Below are positions 1-9,985 of a stretch of DNA of 64,000 bases, piece by piece. Location: assembly GCF_032854445.1 (NCBI RefSeq), contig NC_088298.1, forward strand, positions 6,230,488-6,294,487, written 5' to 3'. Within the stretch, counting starts at the first letter, position 1. Every line of letters starts with the position of its first letter. Under the pieces are notes generated by a model, which was not told the origin of the DNA, ran no database searches, and worked only from the letters and a program-made list of their open reading frames with translations. A program made the translations under genes and the position numbers. This stretch comes from Liolophura sinensis. Lineage: Eukaryota > Mollusca > Polyplacophora > Chitonida > Chitonidae.

Positions 1-1700
1 TCTCGCCCGTGTTAGGTCTTGGCGATGACGACACCTGGTTAAGCATGTACATTTCAGGCCGTCGGCACATGGTGTGCAATCACCTCACTCTAGTGTCCTG
101 TCTGATTTGCCTGGGCTCAGTTCAGTTTTTAGAGCGGGCGAGGACAGAGGGCATTTAGCTGACACGAAATGTTAGGAGACTATAAAGATATGAAATTTTG
201 GGGTAAATAGTAAGAAGGAATAAGCGTGATTGTGTGTTGTTTTCTTTAAGAAAGATCCCAAGTCCAAAGCCATGGCGTGCGGCATCCTAAAGCACGTCTC
301 TTCCTAATGGGCATATAAGGTCTAGACCTAGCTCTGTAGGGTTGTGATTACGTATACTATTACAGCTCTGTCTTGTTCCTTAAGCTTACCTTGAACACAA
401 CTGTACTTTCCTTGCTGGCAACAGTATACTACTGCAGGGCACCAAAATACTTTGTCTCTCTGTAGTGACAGTTGTCTCAGCTATCATTTCCAGCTAGGTG
501 TTCCCACGTGTCATCACTAGTAAATCCACACAAGCACCAAACTATAGTGATAACTGGATGAATTAACCTGATAACTCCGCCATGTTTGAATGCATACTCC
601 TCACAGTGAGGGGAATTATGTATACAATTACCACTGCCGCTATTAGGCAAGTTACACCTTTTGACACGCATTCTGGCTAATTGTTTAGGATCATTCTAAC
701 CAGTAATGACCTAGAGGGAAACATAATCAACATTGATCACTAAAACCATTTCTCATGTAAATTAAACAAAACCGAAGAACGGATTTAACAATTAAAATAT
801 GCTAAATTAAAAAGTGTCAGTAGTTATCCCCCTTGCCTGAGCAGTGTCGCAGCACATGTAGCGTAATACACAGTTACCTTCAAAATTCATGTTAAATGCC
901 CAGGTTTACATTTCTGTGTCTGAAGTAGGACGGTGTCATTTAAACATTTCTACTGAGAAAACTATTGATCGTAGCTAAAATCCGTTGGCACGAATCAGAA
1001 ACTATATGCCTTGGGTTTCATATGTCTCGAGTTACAGGCCATTGAAATTACATAGCTGAAAACAGTTTTTGATAATATCTTAAAAAGTTACATAGATAGG
1101 CAAAATCCGAAAGCAGATTCGGAATCAGCGTTGCCAATTACACACCAATACATGAAAACATTATCAAACATGAACACTTTTTATGATGTCATAACTTCGA
1201 CCAACGGTTAGCTTCCAAAGTTTTCGATGAAAGAAAACAGTTCTTAAAGTTTTCAGAAAGCTTTAAAAAACGGAAGATTCTATAAATGTCCTAGCATAGT
1301 GTGTCCCCTAAATATATGTATGTGTAGATAAATGATATAGCTTCTGTCTTTTAACGGAGACATGAAACGCTATTTTTGTATTTTCTAACACGTAGTCTAT
1401 AATGTGAACTAACGTATAAAACTACGGAGAGTTTCTTTCCTGGAGCGTAAATTGCCTTTAATCTACAGTTGTCCTGCAACTCACAGTTAGCGGGAGATCC
1501 TAAATAAGGGGCGCTGGCCATGCGTTCCTAGCATGATCATCGATGACGCCATATCCGAACATTTCTGACCACTGACGGAAAATATGCATAAAATAGAGAG
1601 ATTATTAAATATTATAACATATTCTTCAAAAATGAAAAAAACTTTTCAAATTTTTTGGCATATCTTTTTTCATTAAAGCATATGTTTTATTGTACCTTTT
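1..1700. other. Non-coding stretch, nothing recognised
   Basis: AT-rich sequence with no long reading frame, no SINE core and no tandem array that I can see. It lies upstream of the vanin-like exon and could contain intron sequence of that gene. I looked for the N-terminal part of the vanin/biotinidase family here and found nothing convincing. Confidence 0.5.
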
Positions 1701-1705
1701 CTAGT

Positions 1706-1723
1706 ATCCTTTATTCATTGCAG
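1706..1723 (+). promoter_or_regulatory. Probable splice acceptor of the vanin-like exon
   Basis: A T-rich run followed by TTCATTGCAG ends exactly where similarity to the vanin/biotinidase family begins, with GCT at 1724 in phase 0. This suggests that the relic kept an intron boundary, so it arose from a genomic copy rather than from reverse-transcribed mRNA. No matching upstream exon was identified. Confidence 0.5.
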
Positions 1724-2950
1724 GCTTTGAACATCTTGGTGTTCCCCGAAGACGGGTTGTATGGCGCGTCATTCAGGAGCAAGCAAGACATGTTTCCGTT
1801 CTAAGAAACAGATCCCGATCCAAAGGAGGTCGTAGTGAACCCTTGTGTCGAGAAGCATCGACAGCGACCAACAGCGAGGCACAGCATCCGCTAAGCTGTA
1901 TGCCAACTCGTTGTGCATCGTGGTCAGTATGGGTGACCGTCACCCCTATAGTAAAGCCTCCGACGCATCATGTCCCCTGGACGGTAAATACCAGCACAAC
2001 ACCGACGTAGTCTTCATTCCAAACGGTACCCTGATCGCCCCCTTACAATAAAGGAAAACTGTTCTTTGAAAAACAATTCGACTACATTCCTTCTGCCAAG
2101 CTAGAAACCTTCGACACGCCGTTCAGCCGATTTGCAGCCTTCACTTGCTTCAACATTATGTTCCACGACCCTACCATCACCGTTATTGAGGACTACAGCG
2201 TGGACTCAGTGGCCTTCCCCACGGTGTGGTTGGACCACACCATACCACCACTGTTCACTGCCAATAAATGGCATTCCGCCTTTTCGGTGGGCAGGAAGGT
2301 CAACTTCCTGGCAGCCAATCACAACGCGGCTGTCGGAAGCGGCATCTACACGCCGACAGGGGTCGCTGCATACACTGGCAACCATCAATCGAGTCAACTG
2401 CTCATTACCACCATTCTTTCAAGACCGAGCGTCAACACGTCGCCGCAACCGAAACCCGCATTCAAAACGACGCAGTCCACCGAGATCATTACAACTGTGT
2501 AAACCTGAGAGACGGCATTTCCTTCACCGCAGTCTGTCATAGAACTTTCTGTTGCCAGAAAAATTACAACATAGCAAAAGGTGGCGGCGAAACTGTCGTT
2601 TTGGACGCATTTTCTGGCGTACACACCGGAATCCTAACACCAGGCTTACGGATCTGTGTGGTGAGGAAGTGTGTAGGGTGGGCTTATCAACCTTACCCTG
2701 CGGTCAAACCCCGTCATCAACAGCATCCACATTCAACCATCTAGTCATCCCCAAGTACGTCTTCCCCGAGGCTCTAGCTAGCTCTGGTGGGACACAGGGG
2801 ACAGCAAGCGGCGAATGACAGTATACCGACGATGTTCTAACCGGCCCTTATGGTTTAACCAAACCCTTGCTCTCTGCCAATCTCACTTGACGCGTCTACC
2901 GTGATGAGTATGCCAAGGTATCCGTTGATTTTTCAGTTAAATGTCTTTAG
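1724..2950 (+). pseudogene. Vanin (pantetheinase)/biotinidase-like gene, broken
   Basis: Relic of a nitrilase-superfamily amidohydrolase; intact members hydrolyse pantetheine or biotin amides and are secreted or membrane-anchored. Frame by frame the plus strand reads LNILVFPEDGLYG (1727 on), NPCVEKH, LCIVVSMGDRHPY, CPLDGKYQHNTDVVF, FTCFNIMFHDP, GSGIYTP, then the cysteine-rich C-terminal part with FCCQKNY, AFSGVHTG, ICVVRKC and KYVFPEA. The family's catalytic Glu (codon 1748-1750), Lys (2050-2052) and Cys (2146-2148) are still present. The frame changes near 1890, 2042, 2470 and 2675. In-frame stops are TAA 1802-1804, TGA 2816-2818 and TGA 2888-2890, with a likely natural stop TAG at 2948-2950. 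The N-terminal ~70 residues are absent, probably on missing upstream exons. At least four frameshifts plus stops favour a pseudogene, but base errors in the assembly could explain some. Family is clear; vanin versus biotinidase is not resolved. Confidence 0.85.
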
Positions 2951-3320
2951 AAGAAATTGTGCCTATTGCCGTGTTTTGGACTAGGCATCCGTCGGCTTTT
3001 TATTTAAATGTCTTCAGAAGAAATTGTGCCTACTGCCATGTTTTGGCCCAGGCATTCGTTGGCCTTTGATGTCTTCAGAAGAAATTGTGCCTACTGCCAT
3101 GTTTTGGACTAGGCATTCGTTGGCCTTTGATGTCTTCAGAAGAAATTGTGCCTACTGCCATGTTTTGGCCTAGGCATTCGTTGGCCTTTGATGTCTTCAG
3201 AAGAAATTGTGCCTACTGCCATGTTTTGGCCTAGGCATTCGTTGGCCTTTGATGTCTTCAGAAGAAATTGTGCCTACTGCCATGTTTTGGCCTAGGCATC
3301 CGTTGGAATTTCATCTAAAA
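2941..3320 (+). repeat. 61-bp minisatellite, six copies
   Basis: Units start with ATGTCTT(T/C)AGAAGAAATT at 2941, 3008, 3069, 3130, 3191 and 3252. The spacing is 61 bp except for the first, which is 67 bp. The first unit contains the last codons and probable stop of the vanin-like pseudogene. The preceding GTATCCGTTGATTTTTCAGT also resembles the unit joint GCATCCGTCGGCTTTTTATT. The array therefore appears to have grown from the 3' end of that gene. Confidence 0.9.
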
Positions 3321-3354
3321 ATCTGTACAGGAAATTTGTGCCACACAAAAGCCA

Positions 3355-3360
3355 AATAAA
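3355..3360 (+). promoter_or_regulatory. AATAAA polyadenylation signal candidate
   Basis: Canonical AATAAA about 400 bp past the pseudogene stop and just after the 61-bp array. It would place the array in the 3' untranslated region of the ancestral gene. The hexamer is common in AT-rich DNA, so the assignment rests on position only. Confidence 0.4.
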
Positions 3361-3619
3361 ACAATAATGAATACACAGATATGATATTTTTCTCTATATT
3401 TAATTATATGGTCAATTTTCTGGATGTAATGTGGGTGATGGTTACATTTACGGGTTCACACACTTATATCCCCCCCCCCCCCACCACCACTTATTCCACC
3501 AACACAAACACATATATAGTCGACAAAATTTTTTATAGTGTGGAGAAGAGGTGTAAGAAAAAATAATATTAGCATTGTTATATTTCAGCTAAATTTTCCA
3601 ATTTTCGTTTTCCACAGGG
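3361..3619. other. Spacer with a C tract
   Basis: No gene seen. A run of 13 C (3470-3482) followed by CCACCACCAC is a simple low-complexity tract. Confidence 0.5.
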
Positions 3620-3620
3620 A

Positions 3621-3821
3621 TATTTATTTATAAATTTGGCTGGTGTTGTACGCCGTACTCAAGAATATTTCACTTTTATGTCGCCGACCAGATCTCCGGG
3701 GAGCCCACGACCATCCGCAGGTTGAGGCAGAGGTTCCCACGTACTGGCCGGAGAGGAAGCCAGCGTGAGTTGAACTTGAATTCACAGCGACCGCATTGGT
3801 GAGAGACTCCTGGGTCATTGG
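3621..3821 (-). mobile_element. SINE family 1 copy, partly deleted
   Basis: On the plus strand it reads tail first: TATTTATTTA, then GGTGTTGTACGCCGTACTCA, AAGAATATTTCACTT, a shortened core, CGACCATCCGCAGGTTG, then the body with GAACTTGAATTCACAGCGAC and GGTCATT. The tRNA-like box A end is missing. It abuts an oppositely oriented fragment of the same family. Confidence 0.85.
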
Positions 3822-3905
3822 GCCACCCCGTCATAATGCTGGGCGCCGTCGTATAAGTGAAATATTTTTAAATACGGCAAAAAACACACATGAAATAAAT
3901 AATTA
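3822..3905 (+). mobile_element. SINE family 1 tail fragment, inverted to its neighbour
   Basis: CATAATGCTGGGCGCCGTCG, TATAAGTGAAATAT and a degraded ACGGCAAAAAACAC, ending in an AAATAAATAA-type tail. It has the opposite orientation to 3621-3821, giving a head-to-head inverted pair. Confidence 0.75.
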
Positions 3906-3939
3906 AATTTAAATGTTAAGAAAACTCAATGTAAAAGCA

Positions 3940-4090
3940 TTTGTTTATTTATTTAATTGGTGTTTTACACCGTACTCAAGAATATTTCACTTATACGATG
4001 GTGGCCAGCATTATGGTGGAAGGAAACCGGGCAGAGCCCGGGGAAACCCACGACCATGCGCAGGTTGCTGCAGACCTTCCCAGGCAGTGT
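3940..4090 (-). mobile_element. SINE family 1 copy, 5'-truncated
   Basis: TTTATTTATTTAATTGGTGT, CGTACTCAAGAATATTTCAC, the core GGCCAGCATTATGGTGG and GGGCAGAGCCCGGGG, and CGCAGGTTGCTGCAGACCTT. The tRNA-derived head is absent, as expected for incomplete reverse transcription. Confidence 0.9.
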
Positions 4091-4869
4091 AAATACATGG
4101 CGGGGATCATTCAGGGAACTGAAACACGCTAATACACTCCCCCCACCCACCCACCCTCGCCACCCACACACCAATTCTTCTGCCACCATTGAGTGCACTG
4201 GCGACTACACATGGTGATGGGAGAAGTCTTCTGCGATAACTTCTGAACAGTCATCATGTGTACATATACAAAATGTGTTTTTTTTTTGATTGTATTGTTC
4301 TTCACGAGTATCGGGAAGCCTATCCATTCTATCTCCTGATGGTACACCGTTCTGGTCTATATCTACACTACCCTTTTCCAATTTAAGTTAAACCAGTCAC
4401 AGTTCTTACGTTTGCTCCGAGACACAGTCGGTTTGTCTAGTCCCCTCGGGATGTGTGGTATAGGGCACACGACCCTAATCCATCTGAGTGTTTTATTTGT
4501 CACCCCGGAGCACCAGTGGACAGGCTCGTCTGATGAATATCGTCTCGCAGCTGAGTCAGTTTCCGGTTAACTAAGTTACCTTAAATCTACGCGTAATTTC
4601 ATTGTGATGCTTTTAGGAAGCTCTATATGAATTGAAAAGAGATTAACGCCTTCAGATTCTCTGTTAGATTCAGTCGCTGGTCTCATGCATTCTAGACATC
4701 CATAGATAGACAAAAAAAAATTGATCCGCCGGAAAAGGCTTATATAGAATTCTCTTAGACACAACGCTGGGTTGACGTAAATATTAGGGAGGAGAATGTT
4801 GTGATTGAGTGCACTGGCTAAAGGCAAATAATACACTAAAATAAAGTATTTATCACATAAAAGACCATT
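4091..4869. other. Non-coding spacer
   Basis: No gene or interspersed repeat recognised. A C-rich patch (CCCCCCACCCACCCACC region, about 4138-4175) and short A or T runs are the only low-complexity features. Confidence 0.5.
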
Positions 4870-5026
4870 GTTATTATTTATTTGATTTATTTATTTGATT
4901 GGTGTTTTACGCCGTACTCAAGAGTATTTCACTTATACGACGGGGCCAGCATTATGGTGGGTGGAAACGGGGCACAGTCCGGGGCAAACCCACGACCATG
5001 CGCAGGTTGCTGTCACACCTTCCCTC
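4870..5026 (-). mobile_element. SINE family 1 copy, 5'-truncated
   Basis: TTTATTTATTTGATTGGTGT, GCCGTACTCAAGAGTATTTC, GCCAGCATTATGGTGGGTGG, then ACCATGCGCAGGTTGCTGTC. It ends abruptly against the MITE-like repeat that starts near 5027. Confidence 0.9.
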
Positions 5027-5438
5027 CCGGAAAATAGTTTGATTTATTATTATTCTCTGAAATGCATTCAATACACAAGATTCTATGGTGGTATGTTGGG
5101 ACCCATAGGGTATCAGTGACGTCAGAGCAACATTTTTGTCCTGTAGTAGTTCGTTTCAAGGTCCATATGTTGCATGCATTCACAGTTCTAAATGAATATG
5201 CATTTTGAATGATGAAATATAGCAATCTAAGTGTGTCAGGCTGCAAAAAAAAAAAAGCGAGAGACGTCACTTGTCTCAGTATGGTTAGAAAAGGCTACAG
5301 AAGAATCAAAAAATTTTATCGCATTTACTAGGTCGGAAAATATTCTGAAAAAATAAATCTAACTGCTTTACCGGACAATATTTAACGTCTTTGATCTGAC
5401 ATGTACTTCATGCTGGTGTGTTCTTTGTATTTAAGGCT
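5027..5438 (+). mobile_element. MITE-like element I, copy 1 (left end missing)
   Basis: Matches 42930-43251 over most of its length. Shared blocks include ACAAGATTCTATGGTGG, GGGTATCAGTGACGTC, GCATTTTGAATGATGAAATA and GACATGTACTTCATG. The right end GTGTTCTTTGTATTTAAGG corresponds to the right terminal inverted repeat of the other copy. The left terminus is replaced by the adjacent SINE. Confidence 0.65.
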
Positions 5439-7899
5439 ACACTAGTACAGTCGTCACCGCGAGAGCCCTTACTAAAAACTACGCTGCACCAGTGGAAAAA
5501 TGCACATCCTCTTAATTTTGTGTAACAGTTATGTTTATTTGCGTAACACATCCAGAGTGACACGTGGTGCAGCGGTACACGTCATTTTGGATGTGCAAAT
5601 TTGTACGCAGTCGTTTTTCACAACGGCTTACATGAAGTACGTATGGCATGATTTGTCTTGCGTACAGTTGCCTTGTAAATAAATATTGACAGTGTACAGA
5701 ATCTCTGGCACTCTGCTTCATTACTGTGTATATGACAAGGTACACCCTTAAATTAAATCCATAAAGAGGCTCTGCACGCGAGCTTGTCCTTGTTTGCATT
5801 GTGAAGCGACAAAAGGCCTTATAGCATCGTACGAAATGGCGACTTTTACCAGCTGAGGTGTATTTGTTGATCACGATCGTCACTCGATCGGGTTGCCGAA
5901 TGACGCGACGCTTTCAACACTGAATGTAGCCTGTGCCAAGCCAAGGTTTACAGCCCATAGCCAATCTCCATTCCATCACTTCTTGGAAACCCTCGTGGCG
6001 ATATGCTGGTCAGCCAGCACTCAGCTATATAAAGGTACTCTAATACATTATGATTTGTAATTGGATTATATCGTGCGGCTCAAAAGTAAATTGAACATTT
6101 CTTCGGTCGAGACTGCACCTGTAACTGGACAAGGCTAATATGTATAGCCTAAAATAATCATCGTGAGGACGTGAAAAAACAGATTCATGTTCCTTTGGGA
6201 TTTTGTGATGAAAACAAAATAGACAACACCTTGTAAATTTATTACAGAGGAAAGAATTATTTTTGGAATCGAACAATTTCTGAATAGAGTTAACATTCTG
6301 AGCTGAGAATAACAACAAATTTTTCATTTATACTATAGAGTCTGTGTTCCGCGTCACTCAGACGTTAAAAACACATGAACACCGTATAGGTGTCATTTTA
6401 GAACCACATAAAGTAAGTTGTACTCAAGTCAGCTATTTAAATTTAACACACCTGTAGATACACAGAGAGTAGTAACATCATAAGAAAGTAAGACTTAAAT
6501 TATACGTATTTTTTCAGGAATAGAATAGTAAACTGAACACTGAAATTTCACCGATATATTTACACATTGTCTCAGGACTGGACTTGAATCACTGGATTTG
6601 AACTCGTTACTGCAGAGTGAAACTCTGGATGTAAGTATATGTCAATCATTGTGACAGCTTATCACCCCGCCCCTTTTTGTGTATATATGGGCGCTGCTCC
6701 ATTTTTTTGGTCGATTGATAATGTCAGTATAGTATTTGACATTCAATAGTTGTTGCTTCAGTTACAAGAGATTCGGTTTCTTGTAAGTACTATCTTGCAC
6801 AATGGATTTATATTATTATAGTCACTGTTTAAAAGATAATAATTGGTGAGGTTTTAAACAGCAAAATTGGCCGAGTTTTCATTAGGTCAGTCCTTGAGAA
6901 CGAGATTTTGTTGTTAACTCCCATTGGTAGTTGAAGGCATTTCTTGACATTTAGGACAAGAAGTAATCATAGTTTTATCCTTGAGAGTATTCCGAGACTG
7001 GTATAGAGTAGTGAGTGGTGATTTTCACGTGGTAATAGTCATGGAAGTCAGAAGAATTATTACGTGTTTTCGTTATTTTAATGGTTAATTTTTAAGTCCG
7101 ACATTTCCGAAGAAGTTTTAAACGTTTCGAGGGAAAAACTTATTAATTTTTATTCCATGTCAATGTCAGTGATAGAATTTTAGCAGGCTTGTGACTGACA
7201 TGTAGCTGTTATACTGGTTAGCCAATCACATTGCTGGATTCCGTGCTTGCGCTCCGCTTACTTTGTTGAAAATCTATAAAGCAACCGTCAGAATGAATAC
7301 TGAGGAGATGGCCTCGAAGGCAGAACAGTGCACATCACCGCATGTTAAAGTCAAAATGTAATAAATAGTCTAATAATTCAGTAAATGCCTACCATAAACT
7401 GTGGTGCCAAACCGTTTCGGAGAATTCCTAAAGTTGGATGCCATTAAGGAATCTACTTCGAACTCAAAATTATGTAGTAGTGCCTCCACATGTTTGGTGT
7501 AAACGTTTACGTCATTCCACGATTTGTACCAAAATTCACAAGGCGCTAACAAAGCATGAATGAGTTCATGGGAACTGTTACTCACTGCAGACTTTCAGAG
7601 TAAAAAAAGGAAATATAGGCGCTCTACACTTCAACGGTGGCAACGAGTGGAAGAAATTCCCGTTACAATAACACAAGTTGAATTCACTCTGGGATTTATG
7701 TAGGTTATCTGGCATTCTGGCATTCTGCGATAATGGGGCACAAATGTCCTGAAGTAAAGAGAAGTACATCATTAAGCTACATGTAGGCCTATTCACGCCG
7801 GCTTCACCTTGAAAGAATCCAGCCTATTGGTAGCAACTGTGGCCTGAAATGCGATTCATTTTATTGGTCAGCAAGTAACAAAGCTGTAGTGTGATGGAT
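5439..7899. other. Non-coding stretch, nothing recognised
   Basis: About 2.4 kb, AT-rich. Reading frames up to 123 codons occur but show no familiar motif and overlap on both strands. No repeat family of this window was recognised here. Confidence 0.5.
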
Positions 7900-8042
7900 T
7901 TTTATTTATTGGTTTATTTATTTGTTTGATTTATCTGATTGGTGTTTTACTCAATATTTCACTTACACGCTGGCGACCAGCATTATTGTGGGAGGAAATC
8001 GGGCAGAGCCCTGGGAAACCCACGACCATTCGCAGGTTGGCT
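7900..8042 (-). mobile_element. SINE family 1 copy, 5'-truncated
   Basis: TTTATTTATTTG-type tail, TGATTGGTGTTTTACTCAAT (short internal deletion), ATATTTCACTTACACGCTGG, GGCAGAGCCCTGGGAAACCC, then CATTCGCAGGTTGG. The head is absent. Confidence 0.85.
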
Positions 8043-9284
8043 TATTTATCCAATAATTTCCCCGTGTCAGTGATGTAACAACAGTTTTCAATATTCTACG
8101 CGTTAAATAAGTAACCCGAAATTTTGATTGATGACCTGTAAACTGGAATCACAAAGCTTGTCCGATGATAAAGTACTATCGGTACTGCATACTGGACTGC
8201 TTCGCCGTGGGGAAAATAGCCTGGCAAGCCAGAGATTACTTACTACACCGGGACAGCGGTTTTTTTGGCACCAAAATGATTAAGTTTTTTGGACTCTGGA
8301 TAGGCATAAAATTTATCTTCATGAAATATAAAAAATAGCAAAGGTTGGTGAAAGGAAATGAAGCTCTTGACGTTGTAAGCCGAAAAAATGTACCCACAAA
8401 CAGTGAACTCAAGTTCAACAGTCAATGACATACCTCGGTACCATTATCAGATTTCCACGAAATTAGAAACCTACAAACATACCTTACTACTTTATCATCA
8501 AAGAGTTTTCTCTTTATGAACTGGTCTGCAAATGATGCAAATGACTGTTCGTAGAACTAGTCCATTCTATAAGTCATATACACATTATAAATAGGCTCAC
8601 AGTGACCTTTTAATTCAACAGCTTGTCAATCATGACACGGGAACTTCGAAACAGGACCAAAATCAAGCCCTGTGAAACATTGTTGACACTGGGTTGTTGC
8701 ATTCTCTAAGTTCCATGATAGTTAGTAAGACCAGCAAATGAGTGTCGAGGTGAATTGTCTGCGTTAAAACCTAAATTTGAATATTTCGTACAGCATAATT
8801 TTCGAAATCACCGCTCCTTGCAACCTGCAAGTCAACACGTGACGCCATAGAGATATGACCTAGATTTTGGTCTCAATTTTGATAAATGAGCAGTTATGAA
8901 TGCTGATATTTTCAAAGAAAGAAATCAAAGCTCGTCTTCTTATTGCAAACTGGTGGACTGTGTTATGTTTTCTGTTCACAGAAGTCACAGATTTCCTCAA
9001 TGTTTTCCAGAACTAAATGTTTGGTTCGGCTCCAACCGTTTCACATATATCGATATCAGTACGCATCTCATTTACATACTTGTCAAAACAGACGTCTCTA
9101 TCAACCATTCAAATCCATTCAAAATAAATTATGAGATAAATAGGATATACCATATTGAACTCCTCATGTAATTTTCCTTTGTTGAAAGTTACACAAATCG
9201 TTTTAAAAAAATTGATATAACGGGTCATTCATTGTATATCCTCTTTTTTACTTATTTCATTGCTACATAAAGTCAAAACCAACA
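8043..9284. other. Non-coding stretch, nothing recognised
   Basis: No supported gene. Short reading frames (about 60-90 codons near 8236-8431 and 8896-9171) have no recognisable motif. Confidence 0.5.
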
Positions 9285-9985
9285 ATGTTGAACTTATACG
9301 ATGGTGGTCCCTTTATAGGTGGAGCAAACCAGATTGCCGGTTGTAAACCTTTGTCGAACTCTCTCACTAACATTCCCGGATTTGAAACCGGGATGTCGTA
9401 TATCCAAGCAATCGAAAAGCAAGCATTTCAAACATTCGGCAAGCACTTTAAACATTCGGCAAACACTTCAAACATGTGGCAAGCATTTCAAACATTTGAC
9501 GATGACCCGCTTTCTAAAATGGCAGTAAATCTAACCAGAGTGATTGGTTTGATGCGGAGTCATTCTGTAATAAGAATGTTGTCGCGTGGGTTCACCGTGA
9601 GTCATGTACAAGAAGCGGAAAAAAACGAGTAAAAGAAGATCTAATAACCTAAGAGTTTTGGCTGATAGTGCTTTTTCTTCTTTAAAAAGCCTGAGAAATT
9701 CTAGGGGCCATCAATGCCCTGTCGTGCGAAAAGTGAAAATTATTTGAAATCCGCCAGGAATTAGGCGTAATTAGGAAATTGTGTTTTTTTTACGTGTCAT
9801 CAACATGGTAGATAGCACGGTGGTATCTGGGTGAAAAAGTGTCCTGGGTAGATTCATGGAGATTTGTCGGTCATCCTTACTCTATGATCCGTATTAACAT
9901 TGATAGCTGTCAGTCATCCTTACTCTATGATCCGTATTAACGTTCGATTGGTTTTATTCGAAATTCGTGTTTCAATGGAACATCA
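9285..9985 (+). repeat. Dispersed family G, copy 1
   Basis: From about 9520 it aligns by eye with 14698-15150. Shared blocks include ACCAGAGTGATTGG, CGGAGTCATTCTGTAAT, TTTGAAATCCGCCAGGAATT and GGAGATTTGTCGG. Its left part (9290-9400) carries a family 2-like core, TATACGATGGTGGTCC and ATAGGTGGAGCAAACC. A 29-nt segment occurs twice (9870-9898 and 9913-9941). Coding capacity is not evident; it may be a non-autonomous element. Confidence 0.6.
9419..9498 (+). repeat. 20-bp minisatellite, four copies
   Basis: Unit CAAGCATTTCAAACATTCGG with a few changes, inside family G copy 1. The matching place in copy 2 (near 14640) has only about one unit (ACAAGCATGTCAAACACTCGG), so the expansion is specific to this locus. 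Confidence 0.8.

Noticed and set aside
3957-4217. Recurring short frames containing FYTVLKNISLI or [14 protein letters not shown]
   Set aside because: The same peptides occur at each SINE family 1 copy; they are translations of the SINE tail and core.
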